Shown here in pieces: positions 1 to 9,804 of a DNA stretch of 42,243 nucleotides. Below the pieces are notes generated by a model. The model was not told the DNA's origin. It searched no databases and was given only the letters and a program-made list of their open reading frames with translations. The position numbers and the translations under genes were made by a program. The stretch lies in NCBI GenBank assembly GCA_012522645.1, contig JAAYKC010000015.1, forward strand, positions 1 through 42,243. Direction: 5' to 3'. This DNA comes from Thermoplasmatales archaeon. Its GTDB lineage: Archaea; Thermoplasmatota; Thermoplasmata; Methanomassiliicoccales; Methanomethylophilaceae. Every line of letters starts with the position of its first letter. The stretch's first letter is position 1.

Positions 1-81
1 AAGGCGAAGCCTAAGGCAGAGCCCAAAGCGGATGAGCCTGCGGCAGAGGAGCCTAAGGCCGAGACCGAGGAGGCAGACTGA
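1..81 (+). CDS. rpsC: 30S ribosomal protein S3 (uS3), C-terminal Lys/Ala/Glu-rich tail only (partial)
   Basis: Open frame KAKPKAEPKADEPAAEEPKAETEEAD* directly upstream of uL29 with ATGA overlap; assigned by operon position. Confidence 0.75.
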   Translation, partial: KAKPKAEPKADEPAAEEPKAETEEAD

Positions 82-281
82 TGGCAGTCAAGGTATCCGA
101 GATAAGGGGCATGACCGCAGAAGAGCGTAACAGCAAGCTCAAGGAGCTTCGCGACGAGCTGATGCACGAGAGGGGAGTCGCCGCCATGGGCGGTGCCCCG
201 ACCAATCCCGGAGCTATACGCTCTATAAAGACCGGAATAGCCCGCATATTGACTGTGCAGAGGGAGGAGGACGAGATCTGA
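81..281 (+). CDS. rpmC: 50S ribosomal protein L29 (uL29)
   Basis: MAVKVSEIRGMTAEERNSKLKELRDELMHERG...NPGAIRSIKTGIARILTV typical of L29. Confidence 0.93.
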   Translation: MAVKVSEIRGMTAEERNSKLKELRDELMHERGVAAMGGAPTNPGAIRSIKTGIARILTVQREEDEI

Positions 282-580
282 TGGCGGAAATCTGCCCTGT
301 TTGCGGACTCCCCGGAGAGCTGTGCATGTGCGAGGAGATCGCACGTGAGCAGCAATCCGTGAGAATATCCATGGACAGCCGCCGCTACGGCAAGATGGTG
401 ACTGTCATAGACGGGATAGACGAGAACGACATCGACATCAATGACCTCGCAAAGAAGCTCAAGAACAAATGCGCCGCCGGAGGCACTGCCAAGGACGGAC
501 GCATAGAGCTTCAGGGAGACCATAAGAAAAAGGTCAAAGCGGTCCTTGAAGAGATGGGGTTCAAAACGGAAGTAGTCTAG
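281..580 (+). CDS. Translation initiation factor aIF1 (SUI1 family)
   Basis: CPVCGLPGELCMCEEI N-terminus, SUI1 core KKLKNKCAAGGTAKDGRIELQGDHKKKVKAVLEEMGF; stop TAG. Confidence 0.93.
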   Translation: MAEICPVCGLPGELCMCEEIAREQQSVRISMDSRRYGKMVTVIDGIDENDIDINDLAKKLKNKCAAGGTAKDGRIELQGDHKKKVKAVLEEMGFKTEVV

Positions 581-598
581 ATGAGAAGGAGTGATTTC

Positions 599-838
599 AT
601 GAGATCTGAATTGATAGGCATGGACGTCGAGGTGCTCTCCGCACCCTGTTATGCGTGGATCGCAGGCAGGATAGTGGATGAGACCAAGAACACATTCACC
701 GTTGCCACGGCCAGGTCCGAAAGGATGGTGCCGAAGAAAGGCAACCAGTTCAAATTCATGCATCACAACGAGGAGTTCGTAATCGCAGGATCAGAAATAC
801 TGCACCGACCAGAAGACAGGATAAAGAAGGTTAGGTGA
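599..838 (+). CDS. Ribonuclease P protein component 1 (Rpp29/Pop4 family)
   Basis: [33 protein letters not shown]...; ATG at 599 has SD-like GGAGTGA upstream (ORF can also start at 581). Confidence 0.88.
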   Translation: MRSELIGMDVEVLSAPCYAWIAGRIVDETKNTFTVATARSERMVPKKGNQFKFMHHNEEFVIAGSEILHRPEDRIKKVR

Positions 839-843
839 AAATC

Positions 844-1167
844 ATGGCAACAAAGAACATAGGAATCAACGTCACACCCCCCGAGGCAGAGTGCCAGGAC
901 CCCCACTGTCCGTTCCACGGCAGTTTGTCGGTCAGGGGCCAGACGCTCGACGGCAAGGTCGTATCCATCTCAATGGGGACGGCCGTCGTGGAGCGCAAAT
1001 ATATGAAATATCAGCAGAAATACGAAAGATACGAGAAGAGGTCGAAGAAGTATCCGGCCCACCTTCCGGCATGCATGAAGCTGGAACCCGGGGATAACGT
1101 CACCATAATGGAGTGCCGCCCTCTGAGCAAGACCGTATCCTTCGTCATAGTGGAGAAGAGGGATTGA
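844..1167 (+). CDS. rpsQ: 30S ribosomal protein S17 (uS17)
   Basis: [26 protein letters not shown]... archaeal S17 signature. Confidence 0.93.
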   Translation: MATKNIGINVTPPEAECQDPHCPFHGSLSVRGQTLDGKVVSISMGTAVVERKYMKYQQKYERYEKRSKKYPAHLPACMKLEPGDNVTIMECRPLSKTVSFVIVEKRD

Positions 1168-1168
1168 G

Positions 1169-1567
1169 ATGAAAGGGATTGCCGGAAGACAGACCAGGGG
1201 ACTCCAGAACGGATCCAGATTGGATGTGGTGGATAACTCCGGGGCCAAGCAGATAGAGATAATAACGGTCCCCAAATATCACAGCGTCCTCAATCGCGTA
1301 CCCTCTGCAGGAGTGGGCGATCTCATCATAGCGTCCGTCAAAAAGGGGACGCCTCAGATGAGAAGGCAGATAGTATTCGCGGTCATTGTCCGCCAGAGGC
1401 GTCCGATGAGACGCGCTGACGGGACCATGATCTTCTTCGAGGACAACGCCGCGGTCATAACGACCGACACCGGCGAGACGAAGGGGACTGACATAAAGGG
1501 CCCCGTCGCCAGGGAGGCCGCCGAGAGGTGGCCCCGTGTATCGGCGACAGCGAACATGATAGTGTGA
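1169..1567 (+). CDS. rplN: 50S ribosomal protein L14 (uL14)
   Basis: GLQNGSRLDVVDNSGAKQIEIITV...; operon position. Confidence 0.95.
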   Translation: MKGIAGRQTRGLQNGSRLDVVDNSGAKQIEIITVPKYHSVLNRVPSAGVGDLIIASVKKGTPQMRRQIVFAVIVRQRRPMRRADGTMIFFEDNAAVITTDTGETKGTDIKGPVAREAAERWPRVSATANMIV

Positions 1568-1577
1568 GGTGGGGAGA

Positions 1578-1949
1578 ATGGTAAGCAGCAAAGCAAGGAC
1601 TCAGAGGAAGAAGGGAGCGAATGCTCCTCTTCACGTCAAGAGGAAGATGTGCGCAGCCCACCTGAGCGACGATCTCCGCAGTGAGTACGGTGCCCGCACG
1701 GCAAGGGTCTGCCGCGGTGACACGGTGGCAGTGCTTCGCGGTGACGAGGATTTCCGCGGCACGGAAGGAAAGGTCGTGGACGTGTCCACGGACACAGGCT
1801 GTGTCACAGTGGAAGGGATAACGATCAAGCAGGCGGACGGAACGGAGACAGCGCGCCCGGTGCACGCATCCAATCTGGTGATAACGAAGCTGAACCTTGA
1901 GGATGAGTGGAGAAGGGATTCCCTCAGCAGGAAGGAGGCCAAACAATGA
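1578..1949 (+). CDS. rplX: 50S ribosomal protein L24 (uL24)
   Basis: VSSKARTQRKKGANAPLHVKRKMCAAHLSDDLRSEYGARTARVCRGDTVAVLRGDEDFRGTEGKV; ATG at 1578 with upstream GAGGTGGGGA. Confidence 0.94.
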   Translation: MVSSKARTQRKKGANAPLHVKRKMCAAHLSDDLRSEYGARTARVCRGDTVAVLRGDEDFRGTEGKVVDVSTDTGCVTVEGITIKQADGTETARPVHASNLVITKLNLEDEWRRDSLSRKEAKQ

Positions 1950-2650
1950 GCAGACATATGAAGAGACTGACCGCACCCAGGGCGTGGCCCGTGAAGAGGA
2001 AGGCGGCAGTATGGGTGACGAAGCAGTCCCCCGGCGCACACTCCAAGGAGCGCAGCGTGCCTGCAGTCCTTGTCCTTAGGGACATGCTCGGACTGTGCGA
2101 CACGGCAAGGGAAGCTAAGAGGATAGTCGCGAACAGGGACATACTGGTTGACGGAAGGGCCTTGAAGGACGCCAAGGCGCCCATCGGGCTCATGGACGTC
2201 GTGTCCGTGCCGAAAGCCGATGCGTACTACCGCATGCTCCTGAACCCCAAGGGGAAACTGGCTCTGGAGGCCATATCCAAGGAAGAGGCCGCATGGAAGC
2301 TCTGCAGGATCGAGGATAAGGTCCTGGTCAAGGGCGGGAAGATGCAGCTCAACCTCCACGACGGAAGGAACATACTGATAGACAAGAACGCTTACAGCAC
2401 CGGCGATGTCCTCAAGGTGGAGGTTGACGGGCAGAAGATCCTCGGGAACTTCCCTCTGAAGGAGGGCGCTCCGATACTCATCTGCAGCGGCAAGCACGCC
2501 GGTACCGCGGCAACGGTCTCCGAGTACGTGGAGACCAACATCCAGTACGAGAACGTCGTGAAGTTCACGGACGGAAGCGAGACTGTGAAGAGGAACGTCT
2601 TCGTCATAGGTGCCAAGGCGCCTGCGGTGAAGCTCCCGGAGGCGGTGTGA
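1946..2650 (+). CDS. 30S ribosomal protein S4e (eS4)
   Basis: MSRHMKRLTAPRAWPVKRKAAVWVTKQSPGAHSKERSVPAVLVLRDMLG. Confidence 0.95.
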   Translation: MSRHMKRLTAPRAWPVKRKAAVWVTKQSPGAHSKERSVPAVLVLRDMLGLCDTAREAKRIVANRDILVDGRALKDAKAPIGLMDVVSVPKADAYYRMLLNPKGKLALEAISKEEAAWKLCRIEDKVLVKGGKMQLNLHDGRNILIDKNAYSTGDVLKVEVDGQKILGNFPLKEGAPILICSGKHAGTAATVSEYVETNIQYENVVKFTDGSETVKRNVFVIGAKAPAVKLPEAV

Positions 2651-2651
2651 G

Positions 2652-3161
2652 ATGTCTGACATGAAACAGCCTTACGTGGATAAAGTGGTCGTCAACATAG
2701 GTGTCGGCGAAGCCGGAGAGAGGCTTGTGAAGGCCCAGTCCGTACTGGCATCCGTCACGGGCCAGGAGTCTGTGCAGACCGTATCGAGGACCATAAACAG
2801 GGACCTTGGCATACGCAAGGGGATGCCCCTCGGATGCAAGGTCACCCTGAGAGGCGAGAAAGCTGAGGATTTCCTGAAGAGGGCACTCAAGATAAGGGAG
2901 GGCCGCATACAGGAATACTCCTTTGACAAAGAGGGCAACATGTCCTTCGGGGTCCCGGACTACACGGATTTCCCCGGTATGAAATACGATCCCGAGATAG
3001 GGATCTTCGGAATGGATGTCAACGTTGTGTTGAGGAGACCCGGCGCAAGGATAGCCACGAGGGCGGTCCTGAGGAGGAGAATTCCTTCCAAGCACCGCCT
3101 GGACCGCGATGAAGCGATCCAGTTCATGAAGGACAGGTTCGAGATCGAGGTGATCGAGTGA
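2652..3161 (+). CDS. rplE: 50S ribosomal protein L5 (uL5)
   Basis: [24 protein letters not shown]...[29 protein letters not shown]. Confidence 0.95.
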   Translation: MSDMKQPYVDKVVVNIGVGEAGERLVKAQSVLASVTGQESVQTVSRTINRDLGIRKGMPLGCKVTLRGEKAEDFLKRALKIREGRIQEYSFDKEGNMSFGVPDYTDFPGMKYDPEIGIFGMDVNVVLRRPGARIATRAVLRRRIPSKHRLDRDEAIQFMKDRFEIEVIE

Positions 3162-3304
3162 AACCCAAGAAGGAATTCGGCAGGCAGGTCGGCTGCACAA
3201 GGTGCGGCCGCCGCAGAGGAATCATCAGGAGATACGGGATGCATCTCTGCCGCCAGTGCTTCAGGGAGATGGCCCCGGAATTGGGGTTCAAGAAGTATTC
3301 GTGA
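3158..3304 (+). CDS. 30S ribosomal protein S14, zinc-binding type (uS14)
   Basis: Missing from ORF track; GTG start overlaps the uL5 stop; (M)[47 protein letters not shown], CxxC...CxxC. Confidence 0.93.
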   Translation: MKPKKEFGRQVGCTRCGRRRGIIRRYGMHLCRQCFREMAPELGFKKYS

Positions 3305-3314
3305 GGTGTGAAAA

Positions 3315-3704
3315 ATGCAGAGCGATCCATTGAATGATGCAATGTCCGTCATGAAGAACGCCTCCTCCATAGGAAAGAGCGAGTGCATGATCCAGCCCTC
3401 TTCGAAACTCATCGGCCGCGTGCTGAAGGTCATGCAGGACCACGGTTACGTGAACCAGTTCGAGTACATCGAGGACGGTAAGGCAGGCAAGTTCCGCGTG
3501 ATGATGAAAGGAGCAATAAACAACTGCGGCGTCATAAAGCCCAGGTACTCGGTCAAAGTGTCCGATTTCGTTAAGTTCGAGGCGAGGTTCCTGCCCGCCC
3601 AGGACTTCGGAGTCCTCATCCTGACCACCACCGAGGGAGTCATGACGCACACAGACGCCAAGGAGAAAGGCGTCGGCGGAAAACTTTTAGCATATGTCTA
3701 CTGA
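3315..3704 (+). CDS. rpsH: 30S ribosomal protein S8 (uS8)
   Basis: DPLNDAMSVMKNASSIGKSECMIQPSSKLIGRVLKVMQDHGYV...GVMTHTDAKEKGVGGKLLAYVY. Confidence 0.95.
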   Translation: MQSDPLNDAMSVMKNASSIGKSECMIQPSSKLIGRVLKVMQDHGYVNQFEYIEDGKAGKFRVMMKGAINNCGVIKPRYSVKVSDFVKFEARFLPAQDFGVLILTTTEGVMTHTDAKEKGVGGKLLAYVY

Positions 3705-3713
3705 GGAATAAAG

Positions 3714-4271
3714 ATGACAATAGCAGGGAAAATCGAAAGCACCATCGCCGTGCCCCAGGACGTCACCGTCTCCATGGACGGGACGACCCTCAGGGTCCGA
3801 GGACCCAAGGGCGAACTGAGCAGAAACTTCGCGTCCCCTCGCGTTACAGTTGCCATCGCAGAAGAAGGTGTCACAGTGAGCTGTGAATACCCCCGTACCA
3901 AGGAGAAGGCCCTGGTGGGGACGTTCAACGCCCACGTGAACAACATGATATACGGTGTGGTCCACGGATTCACGTACCACCTCAAAGTCGTGTTCTCCCA
4001 CTTCCCGATGAAAGTCACTGTCAAAGGTGACAAGGTTCAGGTCGATAACTACATGGGAGGCCGTGCGCCACGTTACGCAGACATACTTGCCGGATGCAAA
4101 GTCCAGGTGAACGGAGCGGATGTGACGGTTGAGGGCATAAGCATAGAGGCATGCGGTCAGACCGCAGCGAACATAGAGAGGGCCGCCTCCAGGAAAGGAT
4201 TCGACACGAGGACGTTCCAGGACGGCATCTACATAACCGAGAAATCTCACAAGGTAAGGGATCAAGAATGA
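3714..4271 (+). CDS. rplF: 50S ribosomal protein L6 (uL6)
   Basis: VTVSMDGTTLRVRGPKGELSRNF...; KVTVKGDKVQVDNYMGGRAPRYADI. Confidence 0.95.
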   Translation: MTIAGKIESTIAVPQDVTVSMDGTTLRVRGPKGELSRNFASPRVTVAIAEEGVTVSCEYPRTKEKALVGTFNAHVNNMIYGVVHGFTYHLKVVFSHFPMKVTVKGDKVQVDNYMGGRAPRYADILAGCKVQVNGADVTVEGISIEACGQTAANIERAASRKGFDTRTFQDGIYITEKSHKVRDQE

Positions 4272-4987
4272 CCGTCAAGAAGCTCATCGAGCTCCCCGGA
4301 ATGAAGGACGAGCACATCCCGCTTCTAGAGAAGATGGGGATCAAATCAGTCCGTGACCTGTCCGAAGGCCTCGAGAACGAAGAGGTCGTCAAGGACATCG
4401 TCAAGAACCTCCCGCAGATAGGGCCCAAGACGGTGGCCAAGTGGAAGGACCTCCTGGCGGAAGGGCCTGCCGAGAAGGCAGAGGCCGAGCCCGTCAAGGC
4501 GAAGAGGAAGGACAAGAAGGAAGTGCTGAAGAAGGAGCCTGAGGCGGTACCAAAGGTGCTGCCGGAGGCCGACGAGGGATACGTACCCAAGGCGAAACCC
4601 GAACTGAGCGACGAAGAGGTCGATCAGATGGCCAAGAGGGCAATCATAAGCGGCCGCAGACCCGCCTTCAAGAGGCAGGAGTGGCACAGATATGCTAAGC
4701 TCGGAGAGGGTTGGAGAAGGCCCAAGGGCAGGCATTCCAAGATGAAGAGAGGTCTCAAGAGACGCTCCCCGGTCGTGGACATAGGGTACCGCGGACCTGC
4801 GAAGGTCAGGGGATACCACCCGTCCGGATTCAGGGAGGTCCTGATTCACAACATAGACGGCCTCGAGTCCGTGGACCCCAAGGTGGAGGCGATCCGCATA
4901 GGCGGCACCGTCGGCACCAGGAAGAGGATCGAGATACAGGACAGAGCCGACGATCTCGGAATCAGGATATTGAACAGGATGGTGTGA
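4268..4987 (+). CDS. 50S ribosomal protein L32e (eL32) with N-terminal helix-hairpin-helix extension
   Basis: ATG at 4268 overlaps the uL6 stop; N-term LPGMKDEHIPLLEKMGIKSVRDLSE...LPQIGPKTVAKW (HhH-like); C-term FKRQEWHRYAKLGEGWRRPKGRHSKMKRG = L32e. Confidence 0.93.
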   Translation: MTVKKLIELPGMKDEHIPLLEKMGIKSVRDLSEGLENEEVVKDIVKNLPQIGPKTVAKWKDLLAEGPAEKAEAEPVKAKRKDKKEVLKKEPEAVPKVLPEADEGYVPKAKPELSDEEVDQMAKRAIISGRRPAFKRQEWHRYAKLGEGWRRPKGRHSKMKRGLKRRSPVVDIGYRGPAKVRGYHPSGFREVLIHNIDGLESVDPKVEAIRIGGTVGTRKRIEIQDRADDLGIRILNRMV

Positions 4988-4989
4988 TA

Positions 4990-5448
4990 ATGGACCTCAA
5001 GAACCAGAAGAGAATGGCGGCGGAGATCCTCAAATGCGGCGTGAACAGGGTCTGGATAGATCCTGAGAGAATAGAGGAGGCATCCGAATGTATCACCCGC
5101 GCCGATGTGCGCACAGCGGTGGCATCCGGGCTCATTCGCGCCAAGCCCAAGAGCGGGACTTCCTACGGAAGGATAAGATATGCTCAGGGCCAGAAGGCAA
5201 AAGGTAAGAGGAAAGGACCCGGCAGCAGAAGCGGAAGGGACAATGCCCGCATCAGGGACAAGACCAAGTGGATATCTGTGATAAGACCCATCCGCGATGA
5301 GCTGAAGACCCTGCGCGACGAAGGCAGCATAACCCCGTCCGTGTACAGGATGTACTACAGGAGGGCCAAGGGCGGCGTCTACAGAAGCCGCAGGAACCTC
5401 AGGATGCACATGATCAGCGCCGGGCATCTAAAGGAGGAGGAGAACTGA
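4990..5448 (+). CDS. 50S ribosomal protein L19e (eL19)
   Basis: MDLKNQKRMAAEILKCGVNRVWIDPERIEEASECITRADVR; GKRKGPGSRSGR. Confidence 0.95.
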   Translation: MDLKNQKRMAAEILKCGVNRVWIDPERIEEASECITRADVRTAVASGLIRAKPKSGTSYGRIRYAQGQKAKGKRKGPGSRSGRDNARIRDKTKWISVIRPIRDELKTLRDEGSITPSVYRMYYRRAKGGVYRSRRNLRMHMISAGHLKEEEN

Positions 5449-5945
5449 TGGCAACCGGACCGAGATACAAAGTCGCGTTCCGCAGAAGGAGAGAAGGACG
5501 TACTGACTACTACTTCCGCCTCAGGCTCCTTAGGAGCGGGGAGGCAAGGGCAGTGGTAAGAAGGTCCTCGAAGAACCTGACGGTGCAGTTCGCGGAGTTC
5601 GACATGGAGGGCGACAGGATACTGGTGACCGCCACGTCCAAGAAGCTGCGCGGACTGGGCTGGGAGCATTCCTGCTCCAGCATCCCTGCTGCATACCTTA
5701 CGGGATACATGGCCGGGAAGGCCGCCCTGAAGGCAGGCATCGAGTATGCGGTCGTCGATATGGGGCCCCAGAAGCCCCAGAAGGGCGGCGTGCTGTTCGC
5801 AGCGGTGGCAGGCATGTGCGACGCAGGGATGGACATACCCCACGGGGATGTGCTCCCTTCCGAGGACAGACTGCTTGGCAGACACATAGACGAAGGCATA
5901 GAGGCTGAGATAGAGAGCCTCAAGAAGAAGATGGAGGCTGAGTAA
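5448..5945 (+). CDS. rplR: 50S ribosomal protein L18 (uL18)
   Basis: MATGPRYKVAFRRRREGRTDYYFRLRLLRSGEARAVVRRSSKNLTVQ. Confidence 0.95.
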   Translation: MATGPRYKVAFRRRREGRTDYYFRLRLLRSGEARAVVRRSSKNLTVQFAEFDMEGDRILVTATSKKLRGLGWEHSCSSIPAAYLTGYMAGKAALKAGIEYAVVDMGPQKPQKGGVLFAAVAGMCDAGMDIPHGDVLPSEDRLLGRHIDEGIEAEIESLKKKMEAE

Positions 5946-5946
5946 C

Positions 5947-6621
5947 ATGGAATGGATCCCTAAGACGAGGCTCGGACAGATGGTACTCAACGGAGAGATC
6001 ACCACCATGAGCGATGCCCTGAAGACGAAACTGCCTCTCCGCGAGGCGGAGATCGTGGACATACTGCTTCCCGACCTCCAGGACGAGGTCATCGACCTGA
6101 ACATGGTTCAGAGGATGACGGACTCCGGGAGAAGGGTCAGGTTCTCGATCACCTGCATAGTGGGGAACGGGGACGGATTCATCGGAATCGGGAAGGCCAA
6201 AGGCAAGGAAGTGGGCCCTTCGATAAGGAAGGCCATAGACAATGCCAAACTGAACATAATCGAAGTTAAGAGAGGATGCGGGTCATGGGAATGCGGCTGC
6301 GGACAGCCCCACTCCCTGCCCTTCGAAGTGCAGGGCAGATGCGGGTCCGTAGAGGTCCTGTTCAAGCCCGCACCCCGCGGGATATCCCTTGCTGTGGGCG
6401 ACGTGGCCAAGAGCCTGATGACCCTGGCGGGGATCAATGACGCATGGGGATTCGCCAAAGGCAACACGAAGACCAAGGTCAACTATGCCACGGCGACCTT
6501 CGAGGCACTGAGGATGACCTCCACCATGAGGGTCACCGAGATGCAGACGCAGAACCAGAACATCGTCAGCGGGCCGGTGGGTGTCACCTATCAGGAGTCC
6601 GACATGGATGCGGAGGAGTGA
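5947..6621 (+). CDS. rpsE: 30S ribosomal protein S5 (uS5)
   Basis: WIPKTRLGQMVLNGEI...GNGDGFIGIGKAKGKEVGPSIRKAI...GCGSWECGCGQPHSLPFEVQG. Confidence 0.96.
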   Translation: MEWIPKTRLGQMVLNGEITTMSDALKTKLPLREAEIVDILLPDLQDEVIDLNMVQRMTDSGRRVRFSITCIVGNGDGFIGIGKAKGKEVGPSIRKAIDNAKLNIIEVKRGCGSWECGCGQPHSLPFEVQGRCGSVEVLFKPAPRGISLAVGDVAKSLMTLAGINDAWGFAKGNTKTKVNYATATFEALRMTSTMRVTEMQTQNQNIVSGPVGVTYQESDMDAEE

Positions 6622-6623
6622 AA

Positions 6624-7088
6624 ATGGCCTACGCAGTCATACGTGTTCGCGGACAGCCCGATGTCAATTATAACATCGACCATACCATGAAGCTCCTCGG
6701 ACTCAGCCGGGTGAACCATTGTGTCATCGTCCCTGAGGACGATGTCACGAAAGGCATGCTCCAGAAGATCAAGGATTATGTCACGTGGGGCGAAGTATCC
6801 GCAGAGACCCTGACGGATATGATACGCGTCCGCGGGAAGATCTCCGGGGATGAGGAACTGACCGACGAGTACATAAAGGAGAATTCCGAATTCCAGGATG
6901 CCGGGGAGATGGCGAAGGCCATCATCGAAGGCACATACCGGATGAAGGATGTGGAAGGCGCGAAGGCAGTGTTCCGTCTCCACCCTCCGGTGAAGGGATA
7001 CGAGGGCAACAAGCGCTCCTACAGGAACGGCGGAGCCCTCGGATACAGGGGAGAGGCGATAAACAACCTGATCGCCAGGATGCTGTGA
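6624..7088 (+). CDS. 50S ribosomal protein L30 (uL30)
   Basis: ATG 6624; MAYAVIRVRGQPDVNYNIDHTMKLLGLSRVNHCVIVPEDD. Confidence 0.94.
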   Translation: MAYAVIRVRGQPDVNYNIDHTMKLLGLSRVNHCVIVPEDDVTKGMLQKIKDYVTWGEVSAETLTDMIRVRGKISGDEELTDEYIKENSEFQDAGEMAKAIIEGTYRMKDVEGAKAVFRLHPPVKGYEGNKRSYRNGGALGYRGEAINNLIARML

Positions 7089-7092
7089 TACA

Positions 7093-7545
7093 ATGCCTAG
7101 CAGAACCAGGAAATTAAGAGGCAGCAGGACCCACGGACGCGGTAAGAAGGCCGGAAGAGGCGCAGGTATTACCGGAGGCCGCGGAATGGCCGGCTACAGC
7201 AAATCCAAGAAGATGCTGATGCTCAAGACTGACAGGAACTATTTCGGACGTCACGGGTTCAAGAGGCCCCAGTCCGTGGTGGTCGCCGCCGAGAGCAGGG
7301 AGACTGTCAACGTCTCCGATCTCGAAGAGAGGATGGGAGAGTATCTGGAGAAGGAATACGCCACCAAGAAAGGTGATGTGTACTCTCTGGACCTGTCCGC
7401 AGCGGGCATAAGCAAGCTCCTCGGTGCGGGGAACATAAACCTCAAGGTCAATGTTTCCGTGGAGGAAGCATCGTCCAAGGCCCGCGAGAAGATCGAGGCC
7501 GCAGGCGGGTCTGTGACAGTCGCAGACGGTTTCGAAGAGGAATGA
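7093..7545 (+). CDS. rplO: 50S ribosomal protein L15 (uL15)
   Basis: MPSRTRKLRGSRTHGRGKKAGRGAGITGGRGMAGYSK. Confidence 0.94.
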   Translation: MPSRTRKLRGSRTHGRGKKAGRGAGITGGRGMAGYSKSKKMLMLKTDRNYFGRHGFKRPQSVVVAAESRETVNVSDLEERMGEYLEKEYATKKGDVYSLDLSAAGISKLLGAGNINLKVNVSVEEASSKAREKIEAAGGSVTVADGFEEE

Positions 7546-7570
7546 GCACATAGCATGATGGGGGGTTAAG

Positions 7571-9106
7571 ATGTCTGAAACGAAGAGTATCCTGTACAAG
7601 ATCAAGCCTCTCTCAGACAGACTTCCTGCCGTGACCAGGCCGGAAGGGCACATTCACTTCAGGACGAAGATGCTTTGGGTCGTAGCGATCCTAGTCATCT
7701 ATTTCATCATGACGAATGTGTACGTTTACGGCCTGGATCACGAAAACACTCTGGACCTGTTCGCCCAATACAGGACGATCATGGCCGGAGCCTCAGGCTC
7801 CATACTTCAGCTGGGAATAGCGCCCATAGTCACGGCATCCATCATAATGCAGCTGTTCGTGGGAGCTAAGATAATCAAGCTGGATCTCACGGACAGTGAT
7901 GACAAGGCCTGCTATCAGTCGGTCCTGAAGCTGCTCGTCATAGTGATGATCCTGTTCGAGGCGATACCTCAGGTATTCGGATACCTTGTGCCTTCCCAGT
8001 CCTTCACGGACACGTTCACCTCAGGCGGGGCCAAGACCCTGATAATCCTGCAGCTGGCACTGGGGTCCTACATAGTGTTCCTGATGGATGAGGTGGTGTC
8101 CAAATGGGGCATAGGGAGCGGGATATCCCTCTTCATAGCCGCCGGTGTGGCGGAAGCTCTGTTCACAGGGACCCTGAATTGGAATCCCATAGACTCGTCG
8201 GCAGCTCTGAGCATGTCCAATCCTCCGGGAGGAACGATCCCGAAGGCCATTTACATTATATCCAACACCACCCCTGAGCAGATGTCATCCTTCGGCTACG
8301 AGCAGATACTGCTGTCCCCTCCCAATCCGATGATCGCCCTGATAGGGACCATATTGATTTTCCTGCTCGTGGCGTATTTAGAATCAAGTCGCATAGAACT
8401 GCCTTTGTCCCATGGCTCGGCCAGAGGGGCCAGGGGACGGTACCCCATCAAGCTGATCTATGCCAGCAATATACCTGTGATATTGATGTCGGCCCTGCTG
8501 GCCAACGTCAGCATGTTCGCCCTGCTGTTCTTCACCAATGATTTCCTGAGCAGCATTCCGTTCCTGGGAGGCAACAGCTATCTAGGGTTCTTCGAATCAG
8601 GGCAGACTGCCGCATCAGGAGGTTTGGCATGGTATCTTTCCGCACCCTCCGGGGTGACGGAATGGCTGCTGCCGATAATCAATCCCGTCACATACGGTAA
8701 TGGTCACACGCCGCTTCTGAATCTGATGCGCGTGTTCATCTACATGTCTGTGATGGTGCTCGGATCCGTTCTGTTCGCTAAATTCTGGGTGGAGACCACC
8801 AATATGGGTCCCAGATCCGTGGCCTCCCAGATCCAAAGGAGCGGGATGCAGATACCGGGTTTCAGACGTGATCCCCGCGTGTTGGAACGTGTGCTGGAAC
8901 GATACATACCTGCCGTAACGGTCCTGTCAGGAGCCATAGTCGGGTTATTGGCGGCCTCCGCAGACCTCATAGGCACCACAGGCAATGCCAGCGGTACCGG
9001 TGTGCTGCTGACCGTGGGCATTCTGATCCAGTTCTATGAGGCCATGGGCCGCGAGCAGATGATGGAGATGCACCCCGTCATGCGCGGATTCTTCGGAGAT
9101 GATTGA
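7571..9106 (+). CDS. secY: Preprotein translocase subunit SecY
   Basis: 511 aa multi-TM protein; IKPLSDRLPAVTRPEGHIHFRTKMLWV; GSARGARGRYPIKLIYASNIPVIL. Confidence 0.95.
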   Translation: MSETKSILYKIKPLSDRLPAVTRPEGHIHFRTKMLWVVAILVIYFIMTNVYVYGLDHENTLDLFAQYRTIMAGASGSILQLGIAPIVTASIIMQLFVGAKIIKLDLTDSDDKACYQSVLKLLVIVMILFEAIPQVFGYLVPSQSFTDTFTSGGAKTLIILQLALGSYIVFLMDEVVSKWGIGSGISLFIAAGVAEALFTGTLNWNPIDSSAALSMSNPPGGTIPKAIYIISNTTPEQMSSFGYEQILLSPPNPMIALIGTILIFLLVAYLESSRIELPLSHGSARGARGRYPIKLIYASNIPVILMSALLANVSMFALLFFTNDFLSSIPFLGGNSYLGFFESGQTAASGGLAWYLSAPSGVTEWLLPIINPVTYGNGHTPLLNLMRVFIYMSVMVLGSVLFAKFWVETTNMGPRSVASQIQRSGMQIPGFRRDPRVLERVLERYIPAVTVLSGAIVGLLAASADLIGTTGNASGTGVLLTVGILIQFYEAMGREQMMEMHPVMRGFFGDD

Positions 9107-9804
9107 AAATGGCAACACAGAAACCCCCAGCAATGCCAGATATGGAAAATATGCAGATGCCGAGCATGATGCCGATGATGGTGATGATGTTCCTCATCCT
9201 GGCACTTTACATGATAGACGGCAGCAACAATACGATAGGGAGGATTCTCAACTACGTACTGGGCTTCCTGGACTTCGGCGGCCAATATCCTGTGGCCACA
9301 CTGATGCTGGCCGGAGCGATCATGATAATCCTCAGCACGGTCCTGAGGTCATTTGCCACTGATACGGTCGGGCAGGCGAAGAATCAGAGCAAGATGTCCG
9401 CATTCAATAAGGAGCTCAAGCAGGCGCGCATGGAGAACAATCTCTACAAGGTGAAGAAGCTCACAGAGATGCAGCAGACCATGATGGCCGATAACATGTC
9501 CTCTATGAACAGTACCATGAAGGTCATGCCGTACACAATGCTGGCGATCATCCCAATCTTCCTTTGGATAAGGTACTTCATCGCCGTGACCGTCGCCGAA
9601 GCCGGTACATTGATAATTAACATACCGTGGTCCGCTGCAGGTGTCAGTCTGTCCCGCGTGCTGTGGTTCATGCCGTCCTGGATTTTGATATACACTCTTA
9701 TCTCGATCCCTTTGGGACAGATCATAGCAAGGGTCGTCAGGACATACCAGTTCAGGAAGAGGCTTCAGGAGCTGGATGAGACGGAGACCGCAGAGGCGGT
9801 ATGA
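9103..9804 (+). CDS. EMC3/TMCO1 family (DUF106) membrane insertase-like protein
   Basis: TM segments plus KNQSKMSAFNKELKQARMENNLYKVKKLTEMQQTMM coiled region; position after secY. Confidence 0.85.
   Translation: MKMATQKPPAMPDMENMQMPSMMPMMVMMFLILALYMIDGSNNTIGRILNYVLGFLDFGGQYPVATLMLAGAIMIILSTVLRSFATDTVGQAKNQSKMSAFNKELKQARMENNLYKVKKLTEMQQTMMADNMSSMNSTMKVMPYTMLAIIPIFLWIRYFIAVTVAEAGTLIINIPWSAAGVSLSRVLWFMPSWILIYTLISIPLGQIIARVVRTYQFRKRLQELDETETAEAV

Noticed and set aside
1631-2662. 343-aa minus-strand ORF opposite uL24/eS4 and the many other antisense ORFs in 1-10000
   Set aside because: Shadow ORFs in GC-rich codon-biased DNA; the plus-strand ribosomal proteins are unambiguous
8068-8250. Short ORFs inside secY (both strands)
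   Set aside because: Nested in a well-supported essential gene
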